Made by a program: the position numbers and the translations under genes. Below the pieces are notes generated by a model that was not told the origin of the DNA, did no database searches, and saw only the letters and a program-made list of their open reading frames with translations. Below, one piece after another: positions 41,469 to 50,057 of a DNA stretch of 64,000 nucleotides. Source of the stretch: Rhodococcus sp. KRD197 (GTDB lineage Bacteria > Actinomycetota > Actinomycetes > Mycobacteriales > Mycobacteriaceae); the NCBI RefSeq assembly GCF_017168235.1, contig NZ_JABFAO010000011.1, positions 700,875 to 764,874 of the forward strand, given 5' to 3'. How positions within the stretch are numbered: the first letter of the stretch is position 1; the number at the start of each line of letters is the position of its first letter.

Positions 41469-42092
41469 TCAGAAGTCGACAGCGGCCTTGCGGGCGAGTT
41501 CGATGTGCTGAGCCAGGTCCTCTTCCGGGGTGGCGGTGAGAACGGTCGGCGCGAAGCGGAGTGTCTGTGTGTCCGCGATCCCGACGAAACGCAGCCAGTC
41601 GTCGAAGAACGTCGAGGCGAAATCCGCCCCGAATTCGATGGGGACACCCGGTGCGTAGACGCCGCTGGTGTAGACGACGAAGGCGCGTTTGCCTGCCATC
41701 AGGCCCGAGTACCCCTCGGCCGGGTCGAAGCCGAATGCCCAGCCCGGCTGGGTGACGATGTCGATCCACTGCTTGAGGATGTACGGCACTCCGGCGTTCC
41801 ACATCGGGATGTTGAACACGTATGCGTCGGCCGCCGCGAACCGATCGAACACAGCACGCGCTGCGTCCCAGGCAGCAACCTGCTCTGCAGTCTGATCCTG
41901 GCCTCCGAACACAGCCATCTTCGCTTCCGCTGCGACGGAACCGAACTGGGGAAGCGGCTCGGCGAACAGATTCCACTTGTCGACCTCGAGGTCGGCATCG
42001 CGCTCTCGCAGAGCATCGAGGAAGTTCTCCGCGATCGCAAGTGACTGCGACCCCGGTCGCGCGGATGCGTTCACATGCAGAAACGTGGTCAT
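41469..42092 (-). CDS. azoR: FMN-dependent NADH-azoreductase / quinone reductase
   Basis: This is a flavodoxin-fold reductase of the AzoR family that reduces quinones and azo compounds. The 207-residue protein begins TTFLHVNASARPGSQSLAIAENF (phosphate-binding loop), followed by FNIPMWNAGVPYILKQWID and VVYTSGVYAPG, all diagnostic for AzoR. It is divergent from an HxlR regulator; this gene arrangement is common for HxlR targets, so the regulator probably controls it in response to quinone or electrophile stress. Confidence 0.9.
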   Translation of the reverse strand: MTTFLHVNASARPGSQSLAIAENFLDALRERDADLEVDKWNLFAEPLPQFGSVAAEAKMAVFGGQDQTAEQVAAWDAARAVFDRFAAADAYVFNIPMWNAGVPYILKQWIDIVTQPGWAFGFDPAEGYSGLMAGKRAFVVYTSGVYAPGVPIEFGADFASTFFDDWLRFVGIADTQTLRFAPTVLTATPEEDLAQHIELARKAAVDF

Positions 42093-42174
42093 GTTTTCTC
42101 TCCTGACATAAGCAATCGCGACGCGATAAGGTCGCTACACAAAACTTGCTCCACCCGGCGGCCAGTGACAAGAA

Positions 42175-42209
42175 GGCACTTTCAAGTGCCCAGGGCACCT
42201 GGACGTGCC
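42175..42209. promoter_or_regulatory. Two GGCAC-N6-GTGCC inverted repeats, candidate HxlR operators
   Basis: The first site, 42175-42190, is GGCACTT-TC-AAGTGCC. The second, 42194-42209, keeps GGCAC and GTGCC with the same 6-base spacer. Their centres are 19 bases apart, close to two helical turns. They lie in the 168 bases between divergent azoR and the HxlR gene, 52 or more bases before the regulator. Tandem sites of equal geometry suggest binding by two regulator dimers. Confidence 0.6.
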
Positions 42210-42266
42210 TGACAGTCGGCGGCCTGTACGGATTTTCGACACGACCGAGAGGCGCGCACAGTGACA

Positions 42267-42701
42267 ATGACGGCGGAGCAATCTCGCGAGCAGGCCAAAA
42301 AGCAGTACAGCGTGTACCTGGAGAATTGCCCTGCGCATCAACTCCTCGAAACACTGTCCAACAAGTGGGTCGCCCTGGTTCTGTGTGCACTCGGCGAGGG
42401 GGCCCACCGCCACAGCGAGTTGCGCAGGGTCATCGCAGGCGTCAGCCAGAAGATGCTCACCGCCACGCTGCGCTCGCTCGAACGCGACGGAATCATCGTC
42501 CGCGATGTGATTCCCGGCTTCCCCCGACATGTCGAGTACCGTCTGACACCGCTCGGGGCGAGTCTGCTTCCCGTGGTGTACGGCATGAAGGAGTGGGCCG
42601 AGAACCACATGTCGGAGGTCCTCGCTCATCGCGAGTCTCTTGCCAGCCCTGTAGCTGCCAGCCCTGTAGCTGCCAGCCCTGTAGTTGCCAGCACTGTGTG
42701 A
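42267..42701 (+). CDS. HxlR family transcriptional regulator
   Basis: This winged-helix regulator of about 144 residues has the HxlR core: CPAHQLLETLSNKWVALVLCAL, HSELRRVIAGVSQKMLTATLRSLERDGI and HVEYRLTPLG. The cysteine before PAHQ is the redox-sensing cysteine in several family members. I prefer ATG 42267; an in-frame GTG at 42261 is possible. The last 18 residues come from a 15-base tandem repeat and are probably a disordered tail. It is divergent from azoR, and its stop codon abuts the stop of the convergent glycosyltransferase with no gap. Confidence 0.88.
   Translation: MTAEQSREQAKKQYSVYLENCPAHQLLETLSNKWVALVLCALGEGAHRHSELRRVIAGVSQKMLTATLRSLERDGIIVRDVIPGFPRHVEYRLTPLGASLLPVVYGMKEWAENHMSEVLAHRESLASPVAASPVAASPVVASTV
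42642..42701 (+). repeat. 15-base tandem repeat in the 3' end of the HxlR gene
   Basis: The unit GCCAGCCCTGTAGCT occurs at 42642 and 42657 exactly, at 42672 with one change, and at 42687 in a diverged form that supplies the stop codon. It encodes a tail of repeated Ala-Ser-Pro-Val-Ala units. Tail length could vary between strains by slippage. Confidence 0.85.
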
Positions 42702-44735
42702 TTACTCGCTCAGGTCGTACAGCGTCACTCCGTCGACGGTGGTGGAAGTGTAGTTCGCGGCAACCCATTCCGAGATCTGCGTCGAGGTGCCTGCCTCGCC
42801 ACCGTCCATTCCGAAGCCCATGCCCCCGCCTGCGATGAAGTAGTGGATCTCGCCGTCTGCGACGTACTGCACAAACTCCTCGAGTGTCGGCGACGGGTCT
42901 GTGCCGTTGAAGCCGCCGATCGCCATGACGGGTTCCTCGGTGGCGAGCTGGTACCCGGAAGCACTGTTGGAGCCGATCGCGGCCGCAACCCAGGTGTAGG
43001 AGTCGGCGTCGGCTTCGAGCATCCCGGTGATGTCGGCTGACGGCGCGCTGCCGTTCAGCAGCCCACCGGCAGGCATCTGACCGGCTTCGAGCTGACCGAA
43101 GGGCATCTGACCGGCAGGCATCTGACCGGTAGGAGGTGCCTGCCCCGCGAAGCCGGCCCCGCCATCGGGCCCGTCCATCCCGCGTCCAGCGTCCATACCC
43201 GGCCGGCCCATACCCGTACCTGGTCCGCCCATACCCCCCGTTGCCGGACCGGCGCTGACGATCGACCCGGTGTGTGGGGTCCCGATCGTGTCCACTGCGT
43301 AGGCAGTGGGTCCGGCGAGTCCTGCGAACATGACCGCGAGAATCGTTGCGACAGAGATTCTGCCGCGTGTCGCCGCAGGAATCAGCAGTGCGATTGCCCC
43401 GATGATCCCTACCCCGAGCACCACCCACCGCAGCCATGGCAAGAATTCGGCACTGCGCCCCAACAGAACCCACGCGGTGGCGACGGCAGCGAGCGTGGAG
43501 GCGGAGAGTGCCAGACGCACCGGGTAGCGGTGACGGTGACGCCAGGCCAGCACGCTTCCCGCACCTATCAGAGCAGCGATCGCCGGTGCCAGCGCAACGG
43601 TGTAGTACGAGTGGAAGATTCCTGCCATGAAGCTGAATGTCAGACCGGTGACCAGCAACCACAGTCCCCACACGAGGAGCGCTGCGCGCTGCGGATCATC
43701 CCGGCGGACACGACCGCGCAATACGAGACCCGTCGCGAACAGGATCAGGGCCGAGGGAATCAGCCAGGCGATCTGGCCGCCCTGCGAGGCGTCGAACATG
43801 CGGGTGATACCGGTTTCACCCCACATTCCGCCGCCCGGTCCGCCACCTGGCATATCGCCACCACCGGGCATGTCCCCGCCACCGGGGGTGACGCTGCCGG
43901 TCTCGTCACCGTTGAGTCGCCCCAGACCGTTGTAGCCGAGGGTCAGCTCGAGAATGGAGTTGTTCTGCGATCCGCCGATCCACGGACGCGAGGATGCGGG
44001 CCACAGTTCGACTGCGAGCAGCCACCAGCCGGCCGATACGATCGCGGCTCCGAGCGCCGCGAAGAGTTGCAGCAGGCGCTTACCGAACTTCGGTGGGCCG
44101 GCGAGCAAGTACATCGCGGCGATGGGCGGAACCACGAGCATGACCTGGAGTTGCTTGGTGAGGAACCCGAATCCCACGAACACTCCGGTGAGCACGAGCC
44201 ATCGGGTGCGCCCGTCCTCGACTGCGCGCATCGCCGCCCAGACTGCTGCGATCATGAGCAGCACGAGAAGAGCGTCCGGATTGTTGAACCGGAACATCAA
44301 GGCGGCCACCGGTGTGACGGCGAGTGTGAGTCCGGCGAGCAGGCCTGCCGCGGCACCGAATTGCCGGCGGATGGTTGCCCACAGCAACGCCACCGAACCG
44401 ACACCGAGGAGCGCCTGCGGAACCAGCATCGCCCACGAGCTGAGTCCGAAAATGCGGACCGACAAAGACATCAGCCACAACGACATCGGCGGCTTGTCGA
44501 CGGTGATCGCGTTGGCCGCGTCGGAAGAACCGAAGAAGAATGCCTTCCACGACACCGATCCTGCTTGGACGGCAGCGGAGTAGAAGGAGTTGGCCCAGCC
44601 CGATGCGCCGAGGCCCCAGATGTAGGCGACGGCCGTGCCGATCAGCAGCACTGCGAGCCCGATCCACTCCCATCGCCTATCCCTGACAGGCACCGGTGCA
44701 GGCACCTTCGGTGCGCTTTCGGTCAAGGTCGTCAT
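42702..44735 (-). CDS. GT39-family glycosyltransferase (ArnT/PMT-like), polytopic membrane protein
   Basis: This polyprenyl-phosphate-sugar-dependent transferase with a GT-C fold has 677 residues. The family start is present: ANSFYSAAVQAGSVSWKAFFFGSSDAANA, then ITVDKPPMSLW, with the catalytic acidic residues in the first extracytoplasmic loop. About a dozen membrane helices fill residues 25-480. Two low-complexity Gly/Met/Pro/Gln-rich stretches interrupt it: GGGDMP repeats near residue 285 and GQMP repeats near residue 545; a soluble C-terminal domain follows. Its start overlaps the end-coupled GT2-GtrA gene by 4 bases. That enzyme would supply the lipid-linked sugar. The acceptor is unknown. 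Confidence 0.87.
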   Translation of the reverse strand: MTTLTESAPKVPAPVPVRDRRWEWIGLAVLLIGTAVAYIWGLGASGWANSFYSAAVQAGSVSWKAFFFGSSDAANAITVDKPPMSLWLMSLSVRIFGLSSWAMLVPQALLGVGSVALLWATIRRQFGAAAGLLAGLTLAVTPVAALMFRFNNPDALLVLLMIAAVWAAMRAVEDGRTRWLVLTGVFVGFGFLTKQLQVMLVVPPIAAMYLLAGPPKFGKRLLQLFAALGAAIVSAGWWLLAVELWPASSRPWIGGSQNNSILELTLGYNGLGRLNGDETGSVTPGGGDMPGGGDMPGGGPGGGMWGETGITRMFDASQGGQIAWLIPSALILFATGLVLRGRVRRDDPQRAALLVWGLWLLVTGLTFSFMAGIFHSYYTVALAPAIAALIGAGSVLAWRHRHRYPVRLALSASTLAAVATAWVLLGRSAEFLPWLRWVVLGVGIIGAIALLIPAATRGRISVATILAVMFAGLAGPTAYAVDTIGTPHTGSIVSAGPATGGMGGPGTGMGRPGMDAGRGMDGPDGGAGFAGQAPPTGQMPAGQMPFGQLEAGQMPAGGLLNGSAPSADITGMLEADADSYTWVAAAIGSNSASGYQLATEEPVMAIGGFNGTDPSPTLEEFVQYVADGEIHYFIAGGGMGFGMDGGEAGTSTQISEWVAANYTSTTVDGVTLYDLSE

Positions 44736-45943
44736 TTCTGCACTCCTTTGTTGTTACGGAAAACCCAGCGGAGGGCAACGAAACGGCACACCGTCGCAAC
44801 GAGATTCGCGACGACGAGTACGGAAAGCTCGACGAGCCGGGACGCCCCGGGCGCCCATGCGTGCAGCATCGCGAGTGACCCGCTGGTGATGAGCAGCGCG
44901 AACCCGAAAACGAGCAGACCTTGCACCTGGTGCTTGCCCGCGTCTGCGAGTCCACGGACGCCGAAGGTGAAGGCCCGGTTCGCGGCGGTGTTCAGGACGG
45001 CCGTGATCAGTAGGCCGAGGAAGTTCGCGGCCTGCGCCCCGACGATCGGGTGCAGTACCAGGTAGAGCAGTGCGTATGCGATGGTGCTCGCGACGCCGAC
45101 GATGCCGAACCGCACCATCTGCCCGACCATTCCGTGCGGCACGCCGGCCACCAGCGGTTCACGTCCCAGACTGCGTCGTAGTTCTGCAACGGGCAACGCC
45201 CCCGAGGCGAGCGCCCGGCCGACGCGCCAGCACCCCTTCAGATCCTTCACGGCGGTGTCGATCACGTCGACGCTGCTGTCGGGGTCGTCGACCCAGTCGA
45301 CGGGGACCTCGTGGATACGCAGGCCCGCCCTCTCGGCGATCACGAGCAGTTCGGTGTCGAAGAACCAGCCGGTGTCCTGTACGAGCGGAAGCAGCTCGCG
45401 CGCCACCTCTGTACGCATCGCTTTGAAGCCGCACTGGGCGTCGGAGAAGCGCGCGCGCAGCGAGGCCCGCAGAATGAGGTTGTAGCTACGCGAGATGAAT
45501 TCGCGCTTCGCACCGCGCACCACCCGCGAGGACCGGTTCAGTCTCGAACCGATCGCGAGATCGGAGTGGCCCGACAGCAGCGGTGCGATCAGCGGCATCA
45601 ACGCGTTGAGGTCGGTGGAGAGGTCGACGTCCATGTAGGCGACGACGTCGGCGGTGGATTCGATCCACACGGCCTTCAGCGCTCGCCCCCGTCCTTTTTC
45701 GTCGAGGTGGTGGACCCGGACCCCGGCGATCTCCCTCGCCAACTTGTCGGCGACGGCAAGAGTGCCGTCGGTGCTCGCGTTGTCGGCGATGGTGATCTGC
45801 GAGGAGAACGGGATGGTGTCCTCGAGGTGGGCGTGGAGTCGGCGGATGCACTGTTCGAGGTCGGCTTCCTCGTTGTAGACGGGAATGACCACCTCGAGCG
45901 TGGCTGTGGAAACCGAGCTCGTCACCAGCAGGTTCGATGTCAT
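44732..45943 (-). CDS. GT2 glycosyltransferase fused to a GtrA-like membrane domain
   Basis: This enzyme is of the dolichyl/polyprenyl-phosphate sugar synthase type. Residues about 10-250 form a GT2 domain: [26 protein letters not shown], and the metal-binding DxD in YMDVDLSTD. Residues about 275-400 form a GtrA domain with four predicted helices that may flip or tether the lipid-linked product. The start is ATG 45943, within a 97-base divergent gap to the HIT gene. It is translationally coupled to the GT39 transferase downstream, which probably uses its product. Confidence 0.87.
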   Translation of the reverse strand: MTSNLLVTSSVSTATLEVVIPVYNEEADLEQCIRRLHAHLEDTIPFSSQITIADNASTDGTLAVADKLAREIAGVRVHHLDEKGRGRALKAVWIESTADVVAYMDVDLSTDLNALMPLIAPLLSGHSDLAIGSRLNRSSRVVRGAKREFISRSYNLILRASLRARFSDAQCGFKAMRTEVARELLPLVQDTGWFFDTELLVIAERAGLRIHEVPVDWVDDPDSSVDVIDTAVKDLKGCWRVGRALASGALPVAELRRSLGREPLVAGVPHGMVGQMVRFGIVGVASTIAYALLYLVLHPIVGAQAANFLGLLITAVLNTAANRAFTFGVRGLADAGKHQVQGLLVFGFALLITSGSLAMLHAWAPGASRLVELSVLVVANLVATVCRFVALRWVFRNNKGVQK

Positions 45944-46040
45944 GATGTCGAGGTTCGCTCCCGCAGCTGCCACCACCCTGGGTTCGAGCTGGCAATGCGC
46001 TGTGTGCGGCTTCGCGTGCACAGCCGCATACCATGGGTGC

Positions 46041-46466
46041 ATGGCATCGGTGTTCAGCAAGATAATCAGCGGCGACATTCCGGGACGGTTCGTATGGGAG
46101 GACGACAACGTCGTCGCGTTCCTGACGATTGCCCCGGTGACGCAGGGGCACACGTTGATCGTGCCGCGCGAGGAGATCGATCAGTGGCAGGACGTCGACG
46201 GGGCCGTTTTCGCCGAGTTGACGGGCGTTGCGCAGAAGGTCGGCCAGGCCGTCCGGAAGGGCTTCGACGCACCGCGCGCCGGGTTCCTGATCGCCGGTCT
46301 CGAGGTTCCGCACTTGCACCTGCACGTATTCCCGGCCTACGACATGGGCAATTTCGATATCTCGGGCGCCGACCCGAACCCGTCGCCGCAATCGCTCGAC
46401 GAGGCAGCGGCGAAGATCAAGGCGGCGCTGCGCGAGCTCGGTCATGCCGCGAACGTTCCCGCCTGA
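46041..46466 (+). CDS. HIT family hydrolase
   Basis: This is a second histidine-triad protein, 141 residues from ATG 46041. The triad is [10 protein letters not shown] (His91, His93, His95), and the N terminus [20 protein letters not shown] is that of HINT-type nucleotide phosphoramidases. It is followed by an MFS gene after 30 bases on the same strand. Mycobacteria carry a similar gene. Confidence 0.9.
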   Translation: MASVFSKIISGDIPGRFVWEDDNVVAFLTIAPVTQGHTLIVPREEIDQWQDVDGAVFAELTGVAQKVGQAVRKGFDAPRAGFLIAGLEVPHLHLHVFPAYDMGNFDISGADPNPSPQSLDEAAAKIKAALRELGHAANVPA

Positions 46467-46496
46467 TCGGGCACTGGGAGCGTTCGTAGGATCTTG

Positions 46497-47900
46497 ATGC
46501 ACAGCACAGATCCGGCCGTCGTGGCGCGTCGGTCGCTGACCGTCGCCGCGATCGGCACCCTGTTGACGTTGGTCGCCTTCACCGCTCCACTGGCGACGAT
46601 CAATCCGACAGCGCTGACGCTCGGCAGCGACCCCGCGGGGCGGACCTGGATTCTCAGCTCCATGAGCATCGGGTTGGGCGCAGCGCTGCTCACGACCGGA
46701 ACGATTGCCGACGATGTGGGACGTCGACGCACGTTCGTCATCGGCAACGTCGTGCTCGCCGCTGGATCGGTGATCTGTGCGGTCGCGCCCGGCACGCTTG
46801 TGTTCGTCCTGGCCCGGATCCTGCAGGGGCTCGGAGGTGCCGCGGTGATGGCGTCGAGCCTCGGGATCATCGCGCACACGCACGCGCCCGGACCGGTGCG
46901 CGCCCGAGCGAGTGGGATCTGGGGTGCGAGCGTCGGTGCCGGCATCGCCCTCGGCCCGCTCGTGGTTGCAGGTCTCGACCGCCTCGCGTCGTGGCGCTTC
47001 GCCTACTGGCTGATGGCGGTGGGTGCCGTCGCCCTCGCGTTCGTGGCGCAACGGCTGCTGGTCGAATCACGCACGGACGCGCCCCGAGGTCTGGACCCGC
47101 TCGGCGCACTCCTGCTCGGTCTCGGTATGAGCGCGCTCCTCGCAGCTCTGGTCGAGGGCCGACAGGGATGGTCGCAGCCACTTCCCATCGTGTTGTTCGC
47201 GGCGTCCGCCCTCGTGCTGACGGTGTTCGTCTACGTGGAGTACCGCAACCGGAATTCGATGTTGGACCTGTCGCTGTTCACGCAACCGGCATTCGTCGCG
47301 GCCACGGTGGCGGCGTTGATGACCGGGGCCGGAATCATCGCGCTCATGTCGTTCTTGTCGGGTTTCCTCGGCAACGCGTACGGCATCGACGCTCTCGGGG
47401 CGGCGTTCCTGCTGTTCGCGTGGTCGGCCACCTCCGTAGCTACGGCGCTCCTCGCGCGCCGTATCCCCGCCCGCGTCTCGGGTACCACTCAGCTGGCCAT
47501 CGGCCTGACGGGCGTGGCAATCGGCCAGGTTCTGCTCCTGGGTCTGTCGGAATCGTCGACGTGGGTCAGATTGCTACCCGGTCTGTTGGTTGCGGGTGTG
47601 TCGAGTGGAGTACTCAACGCCGCGCTCGGCCGCGAGGCGGTGTCCAGCGTGCCCGCGGGACGTGCAGCAATGGGCAGCGGGGCGAACAACACTGCGCGCT
47701 ACGTCGGCTCTGCCCTCGGCGTGACCGTCGTCGCCGTCCTGGCCGTGCCGGTCGGAACTCCCACTGCGGCAGGCCTCGTCGAGGGGTGGAACAGTGCGGT
47801 GCTGTTCACAGCTGCGGCGTCGGTCGTCGGCGCCCTCGTGGTGGTGGTGTGCAGCACCCGAATAGTCACACCACCCGCGGCAACTCCACCCGGAAGGTAG
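46497..47900 (+). CDS. MFS drug exporter, DHA2-like family
   Basis: This proton-coupled multidrug exporter of 467 residues has about 14 predicted helices. Motif A-like DDVGRRRTFVIG follows helix 2, and SGIWGASVGAGIALGP is the motif C-like helix 5. ATG 46497 follows AGGATC closely; a TTG just before it is less likely. It may be co-transcribed with the HIT gene. Its last 35 bases overlap the end of the convergent sensor kinase gene, so the two coding ends are interlocked. The substrate is unknown. Confidence 0.86.
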   Translation: MHSTDPAVVARRSLTVAAIGTLLTLVAFTAPLATINPTALTLGSDPAGRTWILSSMSIGLGAALLTTGTIADDVGRRRTFVIGNVVLAAGSVICAVAPGTLVFVLARILQGLGGAAVMASSLGIIAHTHAPGPVRARASGIWGASVGAGIALGPLVVAGLDRLASWRFAYWLMAVGAVALAFVAQRLLVESRTDAPRGLDPLGALLLGLGMSALLAALVEGRQGWSQPLPIVLFAASALVLTVFVYVEYRNRNSMLDLSLFTQPAFVAATVAALMTGAGIIALMSFLSGFLGNAYGIDALGAAFLLFAWSATSVATALLARRIPARVSGTTQLAIGLTGVAIGQVLLLGLSESSTWVRLLPGLLVAGVSSGVLNAALGREAVSSVPAGRAAMGSGANNTARYVGSALGVTVVAVLAVPVGTPTAAGLVEGWNSAVLFTAAASVVGALVVVVCSTRIVTPPAATPPGR

Positions 47901-49275
47901 CGCCTACCCCTGGCGCGCTGTCGACGGTGACGGTGCCGCCGTGCGCGGCGACGAGGGCCGCGACGATGGACAGTCCCAGTCCGCTGCCGCCACTTTCGCG
48001 GGTGCGCGAGGAGTCCGCCCGGTAGAACCGTTCGAACACGTGCTGGGCTTCTTCCTCGGACAGGCCGGGGCCGGTATCGCGCACCTCGAGCAGCACCGAG
48101 GTGTCGGTGGTACCGACACAGATCTCGATGCTCGCGTCCTGAGGGGTGTGCCGGATCGCGTTGCCCACCAGATTCCCCAGTACCTGCCGAAGCCGGGCAT
48201 CGTCGCCGACTACCTCCGGTATCCCAGGACCGGGAAGCAACCTCAGCGTGATATCACGCTCCGGTGCAACGGCTTCGGCGTCGTGAACGGCATCGGCCGC
48301 GACGGAGAGCACGTCCACCGGTTTCGTCTCCAGCGGGCGCTGGGCGTCGAGACGCGCGAGCATCAGCAGATCCTCCACGAGCAGACCCATGCGAGCGGAT
48401 TCGCCCTCGATGCGGTTCATCAACAGGGTGATGTCACTCATCGCGCCCTGCCGGTAGAGCTCGGCGAATCCGCGGATGGTTGTCAGCGGGGTGCGAAGCT
48501 CGTGGCTGGCGTCGGCGACGAACCTTCGCATCTTCTCCTCCGAAGCGCGAGCCGCTTCCTCCGATGCTTCGCTGGCCGCGAAGGCGCGCTGAATCTGAGA
48601 CAGCATGCCGTTGAGCGCAATCGACAGTTTGCCGACCTCGGTGCGCTCGTCGCGCTCGGGGACACGCTCGTGTAGATCACCGGCCGCGATGGCGGCGGCG
48701 GTTTCCTCGACTTCGACGAGTGGCCGCAGACTGCGACGGACGATGAAGTAGGTCAGCACCGCGAGGATCGCGAGAACCACTGCACCGATGATCGATTGGA
48801 GGCCGACGAGCTGCTCGACCGTGAGTTCGACGGGCGTCAGGCTCTGCGCCACCGTCGTCGTGCCCTGCGAGTTCGACACGGTCAGCACGCGCCACCGAGT
48901 GTCTGCGCCGTCGATCGATCCGATTGTGACGGGGCTCGGCGCGTCGAGACCGTCGATATCGGGAATGTCGGATCCGGCGGTCTCCTCGAAAATCACCCCA
49001 CCGTCGGGGTCGACGGACTTGACGTAGAAGTCGGTGGGCGGGCGTCGCACATCCGGCGGCGGCGGGAGATAGCGGTTCCTCGGCTCGGCCCAGCCGCGCG
49101 AGGCGTCGAGCAGGCTCTTGTCCACGCGGTCGACCAGTGATCGTTCGAGCGAGGACGTCACCGCGATTCCCGACGCCACCAGACCGGCGGCGACGAGCAG
49201 AACCAGGGCCACGACCAGCGACAGACGCAACGGCACATTGCGGGGCCGAATGCTCTTCGAGGACAGGGTCTTCAC
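47866..49275 (-). CDS. Sensor histidine kinase, OmpR-partner type (TrcS/PrrB-like)
   Basis: This is a membrane histidine kinase of 469 residues. Helix 1 lies near residues 17-39, an extracytoplasmic loop of about 120 residues with a proline-rich stretch follows, then helix 2, a HAMP domain (RRSLRPLVEVEETAAAIAAGDL), the dimerisation domain with phospho-acceptor His258 in DASHELRTPLTTIRGFAELY, and an ATPase domain (NLVGNAIRHTP, DTGPGLS, GSGLGLSIV). The start GTG 49275 overlaps the response regulator stop, showing coupling. The signal is unknown. Confidence 0.9.
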   Translation of the reverse strand: MKTLSSKSIRPRNVPLRLSLVVALVLLVAAGLVASGIAVTSSLERSLVDRVDKSLLDASRGWAEPRNRYLPPPPDVRRPPTDFYVKSVDPDGGVIFEETAGSDIPDIDGLDAPSPVTIGSIDGADTRWRVLTVSNSQGTTTVAQSLTPVELTVEQLVGLQSIIGAVVLAILAVLTYFIVRRSLRPLVEVEETAAAIAAGDLHERVPERDERTEVGKLSIALNGMLSQIQRAFAASEASEEAARASEEKMRRFVADASHELRTPLTTIRGFAELYRQGAMSDITLLMNRIEGESARMGLLVEDLLMLARLDAQRPLETKPVDVLSVAADAVHDAEAVAPERDITLRLLPGPGIPEVVGDDARLRQVLGNLVGNAIRHTPQDASIEICVGTTDTSVLLEVRDTGPGLSEEEAQHVFERFYRADSSRTRESGGSGLGLSIVAALVAAHGGTVTVDSAPGVGATFRVELPRVV

Positions 49276-49976
49276 CGGGGCTGCCGCATGACGTATCCGA
49301 CGCCGCGCAGGGTGTGAATGAGCCGCGTGTCTCCGGTGTCGATCTTGCGTCGCAGGTAGGACACGTAGGACTCCACCACGCCGACCTCGCCGCCGAAATC
49401 GTAGTGCCAGACGTGATCGAGGATGCGGGGCTTGCTGAGCACGGTCCCGGCGTTGACCATGAAGTAGCGGAGCAGCGTGAACTCCGTCGGCGAGAGTGAC
49501 ACCGCCTCGCCTGCCTTCCACACCTCATGTGTGTCGTCGTCGAGCTCTATGTCGGCGAAGGAAATGCGCGACGGGGCGGTCTCCTCGGTCCTGCCGGATC
49601 TGCGCAGGATGACGCGGAGTCGGGCGACCACTTCCTCGAGGCTGAACGGTTTGGTGACGTAGTCGTCAGCACCGAGCGTGAGTCCGGTGACCTTGTCCTC
49701 CACCGAGTCGCGGGCGGTGAGGAACAGCGCCGGTGCGTCGACGCCGTCCGCGCGCAGTCGTCGAAGCAGACCGAAACCGTCCATGCCGGGCATCATCACG
49801 TCCAGGATCACCGCTTCGGGACGGAAGGTTCTGGCTTTGTCGAGAGCCTCGGGTCCGGAGGCCGCGGTTCGCACGTCGAATCCTTGGAATCGGAGGCTGA
49901 CCGACAGCAATTCCAGGATGGTCGGTTCGTCGTCGACTATCAGCACGCGCGCCTGAGGTGTTTCGCTCACTCCCAC
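49272..49976 (-). CDS. OmpR-family response regulator (TrcR/PrrA-like)
   Basis: The receiver domain has phosphoacceptor Asp59 in ILDVMMPGMDG, the acidic pair in IVDDEP, LTARD and the Lys in DDYVTKPFSLEEVVARL. The C-terminal winged helix (LSPTEFTLLRYFMVNAGTVLSKPRIL to GVGYVMRQPR) is of OmpR/PhoB type. I set the start at GTG 49976; GTG 49970 is equally possible. It is the first gene of the two-component operon and is divergent from the permease gene at 50058. Confidence 0.9.
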   Translation of the reverse strand: MGVSETPQARVLIVDDEPTILELLSVSLRFQGFDVRTAASGPEALDKARTFRPEAVILDVMMPGMDGFGLLRRLRADGVDAPALFLTARDSVEDKVTGLTLGADDYVTKPFSLEEVVARLRVILRRSGRTEETAPSRISFADIELDDDTHEVWKAGEAVSLSPTEFTLLRYFMVNAGTVLSKPRILDHVWHYDFGGEVGVVESYVSYLRRKIDTGDTRLIHTLRGVGYVMRQPR

Positions 49977-50057
49977 ATCATGGACCGATCTTCTGCGCAC
50001 TCGCTGCACTCTCGCTGTGAGGTTCCTGTGAACGGTGGACAACGTGCATGATGGTCG

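Noticed and set aside
43272..45065. Long plus-strand open frame opposite the two glycosyltransferases
   Set aside because: Translated sequence is low-complexity and without homology pattern, whereas the minus strand encodes clear membrane enzymes.
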